A stretch of 64,000 nucleotides of DNA from Erythrocercus mccallii (Eukaryota > Chordata > Aves > Passeriformes > Dicruridae): positions 37,139-101,138 of the forward strand of contig VZRG01001945.1 in assembly GCA_013397435.1 (NCBI GenBank), read 5' to 3'. This document shows, piece by piece, positions 23,401 to 35,262 of this stretch (its first letter is position 1; each line of letters opens with the position of its first letter). The notes under the pieces are model-generated. The model did not search any database, was not told where the DNA came from, and saw nothing but the letters and a program-made list of their open reading frames with translations. A program made the position numbers and the translations under genes.

Positions 23401-25064
23401 CCTGTCCCCAGCAGCTCCCTGCAGAGAGCAGCCCAGGAGAGCAAGGATTTGGGGTTCCTGGTGGATGTGTGCTGAGTGTCCTGCACTGAGCAGCAAGAGA
23501 ACCTGGACAGGATGCATGGCTGCTGCCCTGGTTTATCTGAGGAAAGGTGGCAGGACAGGCTCACCCTGACTGTGACAGGAGTGTGACAGCACCCTGGACT
23601 GCAGCTCCACTCCATCCCTGGCTACTGCTCAGGGTCCCTGGAAAGGCAGAGAGACTCAGGGAGGGACTCTGAGATTTCCACCAACAGAACAGGGGAGTGG
23701 GTAAAAGCATGTCAAATTATCTGTCCCACTACAGCTTTCACTAAGACAGAAGCTCTGATGAATAATAATATTGTTGTTAGCATAACCAAGGCCTTTGACC
23801 TCGTTATGCTTTAAAAAGTCCTTTTTGTTCATGACCAGTGTCTACAGTAGCACTCACAGGATTAAACAGCCAAAAATTAGCACCCACAACCAAATCTGCA
23901 CCCAGAATATTTCAGCACCTTCTGTTAGAGGATCTGAAAGCACTTGACAAATGTTAACCAACATTTGGCCTCACAACCCCCGGTGAGGTAGAAGAGAGCT
24001 GTCCCTGCAGGGACAGACAGACAGATTGAGGCACAGGGTTACTCAGAGACCTGCTCCCATTCAGACACGAAATTCAGCAATGCCAGGGGCTGAGGTGTGC
24101 TGACTACTGCACCCAGGCTTTGTCCACAGCACCATCCTTCCCCCCACAGACCCTCGACACGAGCCCTTAGCCTGCGGACTAACCCCAGGGTTCTATTTAC
24201 AATATTTGAAATGACCATTTAGCAGTTGTGCAGTCAGAGAGTTACTCAATCCAATGAAGCTATCCGTGAGAACAAATGGTTTCTTGTGCAAAACTCTGGG
24301 TGTAAATGATCATGCACTAAGACTACTGGGTGCAAATTTGGTGCATGATAACTCTGACCCCTTGACAATTCCCAATCCTGGCCTCTCTCTGATAAATCTC
24401 TTTTAAAAAGTTGCATTATAAGTATGATCACACGAGCCTCGGAAGATGCAGCCTGCACAGATTGTTTCATCCCAGCAATGCAAGCAAACAAAATGTGGAG
24501 TGGCTTTGGGAACAACCCAGCATTCATGAAGCATCAAACATCACAAGGATAAAATCCATCCTAATCACAAGGGGTTGCAAGGCAACAGGGAGTAGGTGTC
24601 TATGTTGGAAAAAAAAAAAAAGAAAAAAAGGCAAATAGAGCAACAAAGAAAGACTTGATTGCACAGATTTCATTTAGGTAAAGTTCTGCAAGAATCAGTT
24701 TCATCAAAGCTTATTCCATGGGGGGGGAGGCAATGGCAGCTGGCCTAGGACAAAGCTTCAGCGCAGTAAAAACCACCAGCCCTGCGTGAGGAGATGAACT
24801 TTGCATTCTGGAGGAGGCATTACTGATTCATAAAAGCAAAAGCTTTCTCTAAATACAGCGAGTTTGTTTTTCTCACATAAAAGAGTTTCTTAAAATACGG
24901 GTTTTAGAACACTTCATTTGTTACATAAGTAGAGAATCTGGCCGTAGTTAGGAATACTGAAGTGTAAAAAACCAAATGCGCAGTCTTAAACATTACAAAA
25001 ACTATCAAAACATTCAATATTTTGAATTGACAAATCTTTCCCCCCCTACACGTGTCTGTTTTGG

Positions 25065-25735
25065 CAGTGATGACAAAACTTCTAAAGTGAGTTGCTGTTC
25101 TTATTGTTCTGCAGTTTGTGGTTGGTTTTTTTTGTACTTTTTTTTTTTCTGAATGTGTTTTTTAAACAAAAGAAAATTACCAGTGTCTATAAAAAAGAAG
25201 GAGCTTGAATCCTTACTCCCAAAACACAGATACAAGATTTTCCTTTATAAAAAGTGTATTGATTTTTTGCTATAAAAAGTGACCTATAGGGTGTCAAACC
25301 TGAAAACAAATTCTCACAGTGTTTTCAGTGTTGGCTGTTCACAAGGCATTACTGTTACCAACAGAGATAGAGAGATACCATAGGGGAGGTATAAATATTT
25401 GTTACCAGCTCGCAGCACCCTTGGATTGCATGTGGAAGGTGTTCTACTCCAGATAACTCAGCTGATTTATGGAGGTTCACTTAATTATTAAAAAAAAAAA
25501 TTCCCAAACAATATTTGAATAATTTGCATTATTGTAGTAACCTTACTTAGCACCTGACACAATCATTCCCAATCTCATCCAAGCTTCTGCTGGCACATTA
25601 AGCATCAAATGAGAAATCAAACTAGAAATTCCCTTCCTGCCCTCCACCACAAAACTAAGACTCTTTAGAATGCAAGTGCCAAAACTGGGGCTGTGAGAGG
25701 AGCAGGTGAGCTGGCACAGGTGCAGAACATCATCT
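25065..25735. repeat. Direct duplication, copy 1 (in the DCX 3'UTR region)
   Basis: The block from 'cagtgatgacaaaa' (25065) to 'gcagaacatcatctgctc' (about 25735) recurs in the same orientation at 28882-29513. Over the roughly 420 bases starting at 25195 I see only four or so differences, one of them an A-run length change. This copy has longer T runs near 25120-25150 and an extra short segment near 25606-25665. It includes a POU-type octamer, ATTTGCAT, at 25522-25529. Confidence 0.93.
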
Positions 25736-26124
25736 GCTCTGCTCCAGCTTGCAAACTGCTCACCAAGGGCTCCGCTTGCACACCTCCAGGGGAGCTACTT
25801 CCTCAACACTAGGAAAACCACATGGTTGCAGCAGAAGAAGAAATCATAGAAGAAAATGGGAAATGCCCAGAATCGCTGGCACGTCGGCCCCGAATGTCTC
25901 ACAATGCCCGTTTTGCATCCCTGTAACTCAGAAGAATGGTATCCCTCTATCTCTATGGACCGGCGGGTGTTGGTTTGTGGCACAGAGAGGAGAAATCACA
26001 GAACAAAAATGACATTTAACCGTGTGTCCTTTGACTTGAAAGCACCAGTCACCTATCTGCTTGTTTTGGCAGAGGTACTTTGCTGTATCCCAAATGCGGG
26101 GTGGACGTTTCGCTCCATGGCGCT

Positions 26125-26181
26125 CTACATGGAATCCCCCAGGGAATCCGAGTCATCCAAAGACAGAGGCAGGTACAAGTC
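26125..26181 (-). CDS. DCX: Doublecortin (DCX), last coding exon
   Basis: The exon encodes DLYLPLSLDDSDSLGDSM followed by TAG (26125-26127), the exact style of the doublecortin C-terminus. The acceptor is CTACAG|GAC on the minus strand and the phase is 0, which matches the donor side of the exon at 29730. The YLPL tetrapeptide is a tyrosine-based sorting motif reported to bind the mu subunits of clathrin adaptor complexes, so this exon links the microtubule-binding protein to vesicle traffic. DCX paralogs of the DCLK type continue into a kinase domain at this point; the immediate stop distinguishes DCX from them. The acidic DDSDS stretch and final residues look intact. The exon continues as the 3'UTR to the left. 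Confidence 0.97.
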   Translation of the reverse strand, partial: DLYLPLSLDDSDSLGDSM

Positions 26182-26392
26182 CTGTAGGGGGAAAGGGGAA
26201 AATGTTAACCCTCACCATCAGCTCCCACCTGTGACGGTTCTGGCTGCTTCTTTTCCTTACTAAGGATGAATGATACACGGGAAATGCAAGTTTTGAGTTT
26301 GGATTTGGATATTTCTTGTTTCTTATGTATTTATTGACTCATGAGGCTTGAGCTCTAACTAGCAAGTCAGAGAAATGAGGTAAAATGGAGTA

Positions 26393-27060
26393 CCTGTAAC
26401 TCTTTCCAAGGTTATTTAAGAGATAATTACCCAGTAATGAGGTGACACCTATATTATTTGTATTTCTGACCCAATAATGACCACCCAAGGCCTGCAATGC
26501 AGAGCTTTTTCACCCAATTGCAGAAAACCACCTGAAACCATGAAGAAGAAGGAAGAAGAAGGTGAAGAAGAAGGAGTCAGACAATGCCCAAAATCCTCCA
26601 TCTTGACTCACGTGTATTACTATACACTAAAATCTTAAATCTAACTTTTTCACCCTGTGAGATCACACAACACCACTCAAACTCCACACCCACAGCCCCA
26701 GCGCTGTCACTCAATGCTGGGAGCCTGTTCCAAGGGCTCAAATCAAATGTGGTTCCTGCCTGAGGGTCAGCACCCCTCAGCTCAGCAAGCCTGGAATTTC
26801 CACCTCCAGGGTTCCAACAGGCACCCTTGGGCTCGCAGAAGGAGCTGAGTGGCTCACAAGCCTGGAATTTCCACCTCCAGGGTTCCAACAGGCACCCTTG
26901 GGCTCGCAGAAGGAGCTGAGTGGCTCCGTGTGGGCAGCTCAGAGGGTGGCAGGCACTGGTGGCTGCGCTGGGCTCCCCAGAATCAAGGCAGTTCCAGGCT
27001 AAAATCAAGGCAGGCTCCTTGCACAGAGGAGCAAGGGCATCTCTGTTCCTGATGGCTGTT
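26393..27060 (+). mobile_element. LTR-like element A, with an internal tandem duplication
   Basis: It aligns by eye with 36672-37300. Shared blocks include 'gacacctatattatttgta', 'cctgcaatgca', 'caccctgtgagatcacac', 'caaactccacacccaca' and 'aagcctggaattt'. I recall this pattern as an abundant passerine ERV LTR but cannot name the family with certainty. No retroviral coding frame is present. It contains a GAA-rich stretch (26542-26574) and a 71-bp duplication. Confidence 0.6.
26786..26927. repeat. 71-bp tandem duplication
   Basis: Units 26786-26856 and 26857-26927 start with 'caagcctggaatttccacct' and differ only in the last base. The lack of divergence points to a very recent event inside LTR-like element A; the element at 36.7 kb has one unit. 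Confidence 0.97.
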
Positions 27061-28881
27061 CAGGAGGAAGTATGAGAAATTAGTTATTTTTACTGTTCTG
27101 GATCAATGTGTCCATTCCAGCACATGCATGAAAGAGCAGCACCTTGCCTTAAACACAGCTCTTTAAACCTGAGTCCACGATGAAGAGTCTTACCTTGGTT
27201 TGACAGCTGCCCTCAGGACAAATCTCCAGGAAAATTACATGTTCCATGGTTTATTCTTTATTTTAAGTAACTTCCAATCAGTTGGAAAGGTTAATAAAAT
27301 AATCCCAATTTTATGATTTGGATCAAATGCTCAATGCAAAGCGTTTCTGGGGTAACCATTTTATTCCATTTGTTTAAAGTTCTGTGTGGGACAAGGGACG
27401 GGAACCAGCTCAAGGGCTAAAGCTCTCCTGGGATGTTTTTGAACTCTGACCCACACACAGATAGCAACTGTGGGCAAAATGAAGAAAACCCCAAATATTC
27501 AGGAAGGAAATTCACAGAAATCTTGATATAAGAAGAGGTAGAATAGGACTTTGTGGTGAACTCAACCTAACCATTTATCACTTGAGTTTTAAGGGCAAAA
27601 AAGAAAAGCAATTTCGTCATAAGCAGGAAATTGCTCCTGGGAGAAAGACAATGATGCGTGAATATTCTGGTAACCTAAAATGCTGCACTTGTGTTGGCTG
27701 ATTGGCTTAACTTAGTGGAGAAAATCATAGCTGGGTTGGCTTTGCCCTCAGCAGTCATCATCTATTACAAATGGTCTCAGGGCTGCACTGGAGAGTCATA
27801 AATCAGCCAGCTGGAAACATACATAAAACATTAAAAAGGTGAGTTTTACTCGTCTTGACCAAGAAAAAAAATCCTCATCTCCAAAGTTCTAAATGAGATG
27901 GAAAGTTTGGAAAATATTTTGTGTCCCTGCTGCTGAAGCACAGGATGCAGTTTGCAGCGTTACTTCTGCTGAACTGATGAACTCAGACCATGGGCCAGAG
28001 TCTGTTCTCAACTATAAATTAATAATAAATCTGGACACACTGCGTTAAATTTGGGGCGTTTTCTCAAACTTAGACTGAGCATCTGAGAACACAGTGAGGT
28101 GCAAGGAAAACACAGTTTTCATTTGCACTCAGCCGTGCCTTTGTTAAACAGAGTTAGTTCAACCCTCTGCAATCTGGCCCACGGTGGCTTCCACGTGGCT
28201 GCTGACTGCAAAACCTCAGCGCTACCAGAACCTTTTAATTACTCTTCAAAAACTTTGAGGCTTTCAAAGTCAGGCTGAGAGGCACATTCTGTTTGCTAAA
28301 GAGAAACCCCCCTGACTTCCTCTCACACCTACATTTGTGTCCAAGCTCCAATTCCCGAAGCAAGTGAAAACTGCTGGAAGCAGCAGTGGCTATTCCAGAA
28401 CTGCAAAGGCCCACGGAAATGAAAGTCAGAACTCAGCACAGAGGGGCCCTGAATAACAGGAACTGAAAAAGCTGTGACAGCTGCTGTACCTTTTAAATAA
28501 ATCAATACATGAATTATCCATGAGGCAGCACAGGTTTCCTGATCTCTGCCAGGATCTGCTGTGCTACCTGTTGGCCACGCTGTCTGTGACCAGCTACTGT
28601 TCCACAACACAATTAACCACACCAGCTGTAAGAATCTTCCTGTAAAACAGAGCACGGCCTTAAATAATTTAAAAACATTAAATTCTTGAGGAGCATCATT
28701 AAAGTGATGTCTTAGAGCTGCAGTAACATTTGCATTGCTTCTGCTGTTTAATGGGTCTGATTTGCCAACACTTGGGGATTTTCAGGACAGGAGTGTTTAC
28801 ATGGAACCACATCCATCAATGATTTTTTCAAATAGTGGTACAAGCTCATAGTAGTGTCCTCTGAGCACTTTGGATGGTCTC

Positions 28882-29513
28882 CAGTGATGACAAAAATTTC
28901 TAAAGTGAGTTGCTGTTCTTATTGTTCTGCAGTTGTTTTTCTTTTCAGAACATGTTTTTTAAACAAAAGAAAATTACCAGCGTCTATAAAAAAGAAGGAG
29001 CTTGAATCCTTACTCCCAAAACACAGATACAAGATTTTCCTTTATAAAAAGTGTATTGATTTTTTGCTATAAAAAGTGACCTATAGGGTGTCAAACCTGA
29101 AAACAAATTCTCACAGTGCTTTCAGTGTTGGCTGTTCACAAGGCATTACTGTTACCAACAGAGATAGAGAGATACCATAGGGGAGGTATAAATATTTGTT
29201 ACCAGCTCGCAGCACCCTTGGATTGCATGTGGAAGGTGTTCTACTCCAGATAACTCAGCTGATTTATGGAGGTTCATTTAATTATTCAAAAAAAATTCCC
29301 AAACAATATTTGAATAATTTGCATTATTGTAGTAACCTTACTTAGCACCTGACACAATCATTCCCAATCTCATCCAAGCTTCTGCTGGCATATTAAGCAT
29401 CAAACTAGAAATTCCCTTCCTGCCCTCCACAACCATCCTTTAGAATGCAAGTGCCAAAACTGGGGCTGTGAGAGGAGCAGGTGAGTTTGCACTGGTGCAG
29501 AACATCACCTGCT
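28882..29513. repeat. Direct duplication, copy 2 (in the last DCX intron)
   Basis: This is a near-identical copy of 25065-25735 in the same orientation, about 3.8 kb away, ending about 217 bp downstream of the exon at 29730-29824 on the DCX strand. One of the few substitutions (C to T near 29277) makes a minus-strand ATTAAA (29277-29282) that copy 1 lacks. The octamer ATTTGCAT is retained at 29317-29324. Confidence 0.93.
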
Positions 29514-29729
29514 CCACACATGAACAGCTCCAGGGGAGGGCTCAGCCCAGTGCTTTGCTCACCACCTTGCCCAAAAGGACAACTTCTATAGGGAAAAGAC
29601 CAAACCCTGCTGTTTGAACATCGCCAGCTGTTGTTATCCTTCCAGAGGGTATGGCCATGACCCCAGTGCCACACAAATCCCAGGGGCTGAGGCAGAAGGA
29701 GGTGTAGTAAGGTATAAGAAACGTAATAC

Positions 29730-29824
29730 CTTGTGCTTACGGAGGCTGCCTGGGCTGGTGGGCGTGGAGATCGGCGACTGCTTGGATTTGGGGGTGGACA
29801 GCTGGCTGCTGGAGGTCCCGTTTG
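29730..29824 (-). CDS. DCX: Doublecortin (DCX), penultimate exon in window (Ser/Pro tail)
   Basis: This 95-bp exon starts after CTGCCAG and ends at the donor AAG|GTATTA. The first two bases complete an Ala codon split with the upstream exon, followed by 31 codons beginning NGTSSSQLSTPKSKQSP and ending SPGSLRKHK. It forms part of the disordered Ser/Thr/Pro-rich C-terminal tail of doublecortin, which modulates microtubule binding. The TP and SP dipeptides here (STPK, QSPIS, STPTSPG) are the type of sites phosphorylated by JNK and Cdk5 in mammalian DCX. If the donor were not used, the frame would extend 31 residues into the intron (V-L-R-F-L-Y..., stop at 29634-29636), replacing the YLPL-containing end. 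Confidence 0.97.
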
Positions 29825-32000
29825 CTGGCAGAAAACAAGACACAAGCTGGAAATCAGGCAACCAAGGGGAAGAGCTTTCTCCTTTGGGGAGATGGAAGGT
29901 CTCCAAACATTTAACACGGTGGTTTGTTCGTGTTAGGCAGGAGAAAAAAGAAGAAACCCAACAAAAAAGTGAACAGCGTAGCTGTAAACATAACTTCAGG
30001 ATTTCAGCTGCTCAGGGTGACTGTAAAATACAGTGAGATACAAAATAAATTGAGGGAGCAATATTTCACACAACATATATTCACCATGTCGATCCAAGGC
30101 ACACATCACCAGAAAAACAGAAAGACAATCTCTGTGTTCTCAAACTGTTTAAGGGCATGACTGGAAAGCAGAGGCTGAAGTTATCCTGAATGCTACCCAA
30201 GCAGTGTCAGATGTCAATTATACACCTTAAAAATTGGACAAACAGCAGCCTGGAATGCCCTGGCTGTCGTTTGCTGTGGGTGGGATTAAGTGACCAAAGA
30301 GCCCAAATGGAATTATGCTTTCAATTGTAACAGCTGAATCTGCAAATCAGTTACTTAAAATTCATCAAGTGTCTGGAGGAGGCTGAAGAAGTGTATAAAG
30401 TAGAGTCAAATGTGTGAATGCTGTATTTTTAAGAGCAAAACCAGCACAGCTCTTGCTTTAATGCCTAAGAAAGCCTCACCCCTCTGTTATATCCCTGTGA
30501 GAAATGGGGGGGAGCTCAGGTTTGCAGCAAAGGCAGAGCTCAAACAGGTGTGGAAAGAAACGTGTTCAAAGCCCCCGGGGCAAAGGAGGAGCTGCCAGCG
30601 GCTGGGATGCAAAAAATTCAGGTGATGTGGCTCCTCTGCCTTCACATCCATCATTTCCATGCATTTCCCCCTCTGGTGAAAGAGGAGGTTATTCATCACA
30701 CACAGCTTTTCTCCTATCGCAAATGCACCTTACTGAGGAAATGGATGTTTTTAAAAGGTGGTAGAAATAATGATTTATAGATAATTGGGGACCAGAGTGA
30801 CACCTCACCTCCCTATCCCGCTCAGACCATTCTTTATTGATAGGGGAAAAAACCTGTTGTGAAAAAGCAGAAGCTGTTTCCTGCTGGCCCCTGCACTGAG
30901 TTGTGCCACTCTACAAAATGAGCTGCCCTCCAGGCTGCTGGGGAAAAAAAGTAGAGTTCTCTAACTATATGCCAAATAATGAAGGCAATTCAGTAAAAAA
31001 GAACTTGGATCTCTTTCATGTTTTATTTCACTGAGTGAATTTGTGTTTCTTATTAAAGAAAATGTGGGGAACGAGAGGACTGATATCATCTCTGTTAGCT
31101 AGAATCCATTTCCAGTTTCTAAAATGCCTCTTTCTTTATCTCCAGTTGTCCCTGATCCTTCCTAAGCTGAAGAATGCCACCTAACAACTCTGCAAGAAAC
31201 CCCAATTTCCTTTCCACAAACACGACTGGAACAACAGCAGAGCCAGCGTGCAGCAAAATGGATGCAATTGCTGCAGGGCAGCACAGAAATTCCCTAATAC
31301 AATGAGAGTTTTTAAGTGCTACAGCAGGGATGTAAATATTTTATGAGCATCAACAAAAAACCAGATGTGACGCCCGAATCAGAAATGGAATGAGACGGGT
31401 GGATATCATTACAAATACAGCAGAATTTTGCAGCAGGAGCAACAATGAAGAAGCCCAGTTTAATTTTCTCTGCCTGCTAATGAAGAATAGTGTTCATAAG
31501 CAAACTTGCCTGCATTTCCTTTGAACTGAAATGCAGGAAAATAACAGGAGGCAAAGAGCAGGTCCCAGGTGGTGCATAGCACCTTGGTGGGTCCCAACGC
31601 TGCTGCTCCACTAAAATCTGCTGATGATTTAGGGTAGCTCAGGATCTCACCTACACTCAGCTATTTGGAACTGTTCTTTAGAACCACTTTCGTTTCAATT
31701 CTTTGGGTTTTTTCCTTTGGGTTACCATTTTATTCTTTGTGCATTATGGCTTATTCATAGCATGGCATTTGCTCTGCAACATCAATTTACCTTCAAGTGC
31801 TTATGTCATATCTTTGAATTGCAGGAGCACCTGCACCTTTTTCCACAGGATCCTCACCTTCTCCTGTGCATGAGGCAGTTTGTGCTCAAGAGAGAAATCA
31901 GCCTTGTCCAGCACATGAGAGGGAGGATGGAGAATATTCTTGTAGTGTTTGAAATGAGAGATCCAGGTAAACTCAATTCTCTGTCTGCTTCCCCCACAGA

Positions 32001-32312
32001 TATTTTAGAATCACAGAATGGTTTGGGTTGGCAGAGAACCTTAAAGCTCATCCCATTCTACCCCTGCAATGGGCAGGGAGACCTTCCACCATCCCACATT
32101 GCTCCAAGCCCCAGTGTCCAGCCTGGCCTTGGGCACTGCCAGGGATCCAGGGGCAGCCACAGCTGCTCTGGGCACCCTGTGCCAGGGCCTGCCCACCCTC
32201 ACAGGGAAGAATTTTTTTCTTAATATCTAAACCTGCCCTCCTTCAGCCTAAGTCCATTCCCCCTTTGGCCTCTCACTCTATGCCCTTGCCAAAGTCCCTC
32301 TTCAGCCTTTTT
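32001..32312 (-). mobile_element. CR1 LINE, 3' fragment
   Basis: On the minus strand the CR1 3' end is clear. The plus strand starts with 'agaatcacagaatggtttgg' (32007), continues with 'cctggccttgggcactgcca' near 32122, 'ctgtgccaggg' near 32176 and 'ctttggcctctcactctatg' near 32263. It is truncated at the 5' side near 32312 and sits antisense to the plus strand but in the same direction as DCX transcription. Confidence 0.95.
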
Positions 32313-32961
32313 AGGCCTATTTTGAGTCAGATTTCTCATATGGAATTGTTCCCTGAGTGTTGCTTAGGTTTGCTGGGATGACTGGGGCTCTGGATCCAAA
32401 TTTCCAGTGGTGATAAGCACCAAGATCTGCAACTGAGGTGAGACCCATCTTTTGAACTCAGTTTCTATCCACAAACAGAACTGGAAATAGCAGAGCCTGA
32501 GGCTCACAGTGAGTGCTCTAAATGTGTGGAGATATCCATTTCTAGGAGTTTGTTAAATAAGGTTAATAATCCGTGCTTGAGTGGGGTTCCCAGGATCCTG
32601 CACATGAGATCTCAGTCTGAGGAGCCCCCACACCACAAGAGTGAGAGGAAGGACCGTGAAATCCATGGATAGTTTTGTCTCCAGGTCAGGGTTTGAAGTG
32701 CCACCAAGGAAACAAAGAAAGGGAACAAGCAGAACAAGGACAGCAGGAAGCAAATGTAGAAACAGCAGCTTGTTCAGAGAGCACGAGCCATCCTGCCCCT
32801 TAGGAGAGAAAAATAAAGCCTCAGGAGTGGAAGAACTCAGATTGCACAGGCACCTCCAAACTTCCAGGCACTCAGCTCTGCAGTGCAGGCACCCTTTTCC
32901 CTCTGTTTGCTGAGGGGATCTCTCCTGGGTGTGCCCTGTGGGCTGGCAGTGATCAGGACAC

Positions 32962-32992
32962 AGGGACAAGCAGGGGACAAGCAGGGGACAAG
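32962..32992. repeat. Short 11-bp tandem repeat
   Basis: About three units of GGGGACAAGCA occur head to tail. Confidence 0.9.
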
Positions 32993-33807
32993 CTGCTGTG
33001 TCCCGTGTGGCACTCCGCAGACATCTGCTGCCTTTGGGCACACTCATCCCTAATGACCCCTGGGAGCAGCCCTGCAGCCAGGACGGACAGACACGCTGGC
33101 TCTGTTTGCTGATTGCTGCTGCCTGGTGAATTTGCTTTTCTGCCCATTAGTGGACTAAGACTTTAAGGTCCTGCAGCACCCTCGGAGCCCTGCTCGTATC
33201 CTCCCCGAGCCAAATGAAGGCAAAGACACTTTCAAATTTCAGTTCAGGTACCTGTGACTCTGTCCTGCCTTTAAAAACCATAAGCTCTCCTAGCACAGCA
33301 CGTGTTTTTATACAACTGAGCCCTTGTTTGGTATGAAGAGAAATTCATGTTTTTGTAACAAAGAAAGAGTGGCGAATGACATCATTCTTTTCTCTCCTGT
33401 TTTTCTCCCCTGAGATTTAGCTCTGGCTTTTGCTTAGTCTGACTCCTCATTGGAGCAGTCTGTTAAAGAAATTTTGCCAAACTTCATGCTGATCCTACTC
33501 CATTGAAATCTCGTGCATCAGAGCAGAAGCACAGAGACTTCTCTCCTTATGCCCAGTTTTCCTCTCTCATGTTAGGATGGATTTCACTGCCCTAAGCTGT
33601 GTCTTTTAGCAAAGCTGACTCCCTAGGGAGAAAAATTAAGGCATAGAAGCTTTGTAACTCCAATTTTGCCAGAAATCACTGACATTGCTTAGGAAGTGCA
33701 GATGTGGATTGGGCATTAGTGAGGGAAGGGAGAAAGGATTTCCCTTGGGAATACAAGGACAGGGGTGTGTTCCCATCTCCTTATAGCAAGACACTTCTTC
33801 GTTCTGC

Positions 33808-33840
33808 ATTCATTCATTTCATTTTCATTCATTCATTCAA
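33808..33840. repeat. (CATT)n microsatellite
   Basis: CATT units occur with one interruption. Confidence 0.85.
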
Positions 33841-35060
33841 ATGACTGCATGGTAAGAGAAAAGCACCATGCCAAGAAAACAATGTTTTAACTGCTCCCGT
33901 GGATTTGCTGCCTCCTGTTTTTTGGATATCCTGGGAGCTGAAGGGCTCTGGCTGCCTGAGCTGTTCACAGTGAGGCCCTGACACCTCCCTGTGAGGTGGG
34001 TTCAGACTCCTCTCAGCCAAAGAGTGACCCCCAAACCTGCACTGCCATCAGTGCCCAGATATGTCACAGTGGCCTTGGAGACCTCGGTGGAAGAAAGGAT
34101 ACAGAAACCTACACAGGAAAGGGCTGGGAAGAACAGAAACAACACAAAACCAAGGAAACTCTCAGGAGTTTCCACATGACAACCACAGCAGAGAGAAAGA
34201 CAACAAAGAGAAAAGGTACAAATGGGTTGGAAAGCAAACACATGGCAGAAATATTGGATATATTTGAAGTAAAACTGCTTTTAAGTAGTTTCACGTAGTA
34301 AATGAGTGAGATTCTGTGGGGAAAAAAATAGGTCAGATCATCTTTTATTAATCAGACTTCATTCAGCTTTCTTTGCTTTTTGAATGTGATAACTCAAAAA
34401 TCCCATCTAAATGTAAATATTGAGTCTTAAAGGATGTGTAAATCCACTTAATTTATTACCAATTCAATACAAGAATACAAAATGGTATTCTTTCTTCTCT
34501 CTGTCCTGAGAAAACAAGAGTCTTCTATTTTTCAGTACTGAAAGAGCTCAGTCTTTTTTATTCTCATTAAGCAGGACTAGTGCCATTTTTTCCTTTATTG
34601 AGATTACAGGAAAGCACGAAAGACCCTTGTCTGGACAGATTAAAGAAACCTGATTTGCTCTTCATTACTGACCTTAACTCCAGGAACTGGTTATTGTTCA
34701 GCCGTTCTGGTTGTTTTAATCTCCCCCTGAAAAGCTCTGCTAAGTGTGTTCATTAAAGCTCATCAGATGAGTCACCATCCTGGGCCTGGCTAAAATCAGT
34801 TAAATCAGGCACACAATAATTGCCATTTCATATTAAACTCTATGTTCATGCAGTAAACTCCGCTTCTGTTGGGAATCAGCACCTGATGCTTGTGGAGAAG
34901 GTTTAAAGCTGCTCCTGCATGAGCTGACTCCCGCACCACTGAATGTTACTGCTGGATTTTTGTAAACCAACATCAGTGCGCCTACACAGCTTTAGTACAC
35001 ATTGGGGATCGTGAAAGTGGTGAAATTATGGCAATTAATACATGTGAATTGAATACAATG

Positions 35061-35262
35061 ACCCCAAATACCCCAGAACCTGGCCTGAAAGCAGCCTGGA
35101 AACAGCCCCAAAACAGCCCCAGAATGCCTCCAAATCACCCCAAAATCAGCTGGAAAACAGCCTGGAAAATGCCCCCAAAATACCTCAGAAACACCATGGA
35201 AATGGCCTGACAAAAGCCCCTAAATCCCCCCAAAAAACAGCCTGAAACCAGCCTGAAAACGC
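35061..35262. repeat. Degenerate C/A-rich minisatellite
   Basis: Blocks of 'acagcctggaaa' and 'ccccaaaa' alternate with loose periodicity for about 200 bases. The minus strand is G/T-rich and its open frame (FPGCF and GIWGH repeats) simply reflects this. Confidence 0.8.

Larger units (their letters stand above)
14440..26124 (-). other. DCX: Putative DCX 3'UTR and 3' flank
   Basis: The DCX stop codon is at 26125-26127, so the mRNA continues leftwards. Mammalian DCX transcripts are known for a very long 3'UTR of several kilobases. No other gene is recognisable between the stop and 14.4 kb. Where the UTR ends is not decided by the sequence, and part of this interval may be intergenic. Notable contents are a (GA)n tract at 15324-15394, a 22-bp tandem duplication at 16694-16737, an A-rich run at 24609-24629 and the block 25065-25735, which recurs in the last intron. 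Confidence 0.4.
26182..29729 (-). other. DCX: Last DCX intron
   Basis: The intron has GT (29728-29729) and AG (26182-26183) ends on the minus strand. It holds an LTR-like element (26393-27060), a second copy of a 3'UTR block (28882-29513) and an octamer ATTTGCAT at 28728-28735. The remainder is ordinary AT-rich intron with no nested gene seen. Confidence 0.9.

Noticed and set aside
25065..25100. Box C/D snoRNA suggested by TGATGA in the duplicated block
   Set aside because: No D box or terminal stem at suitable spacing in either copy.
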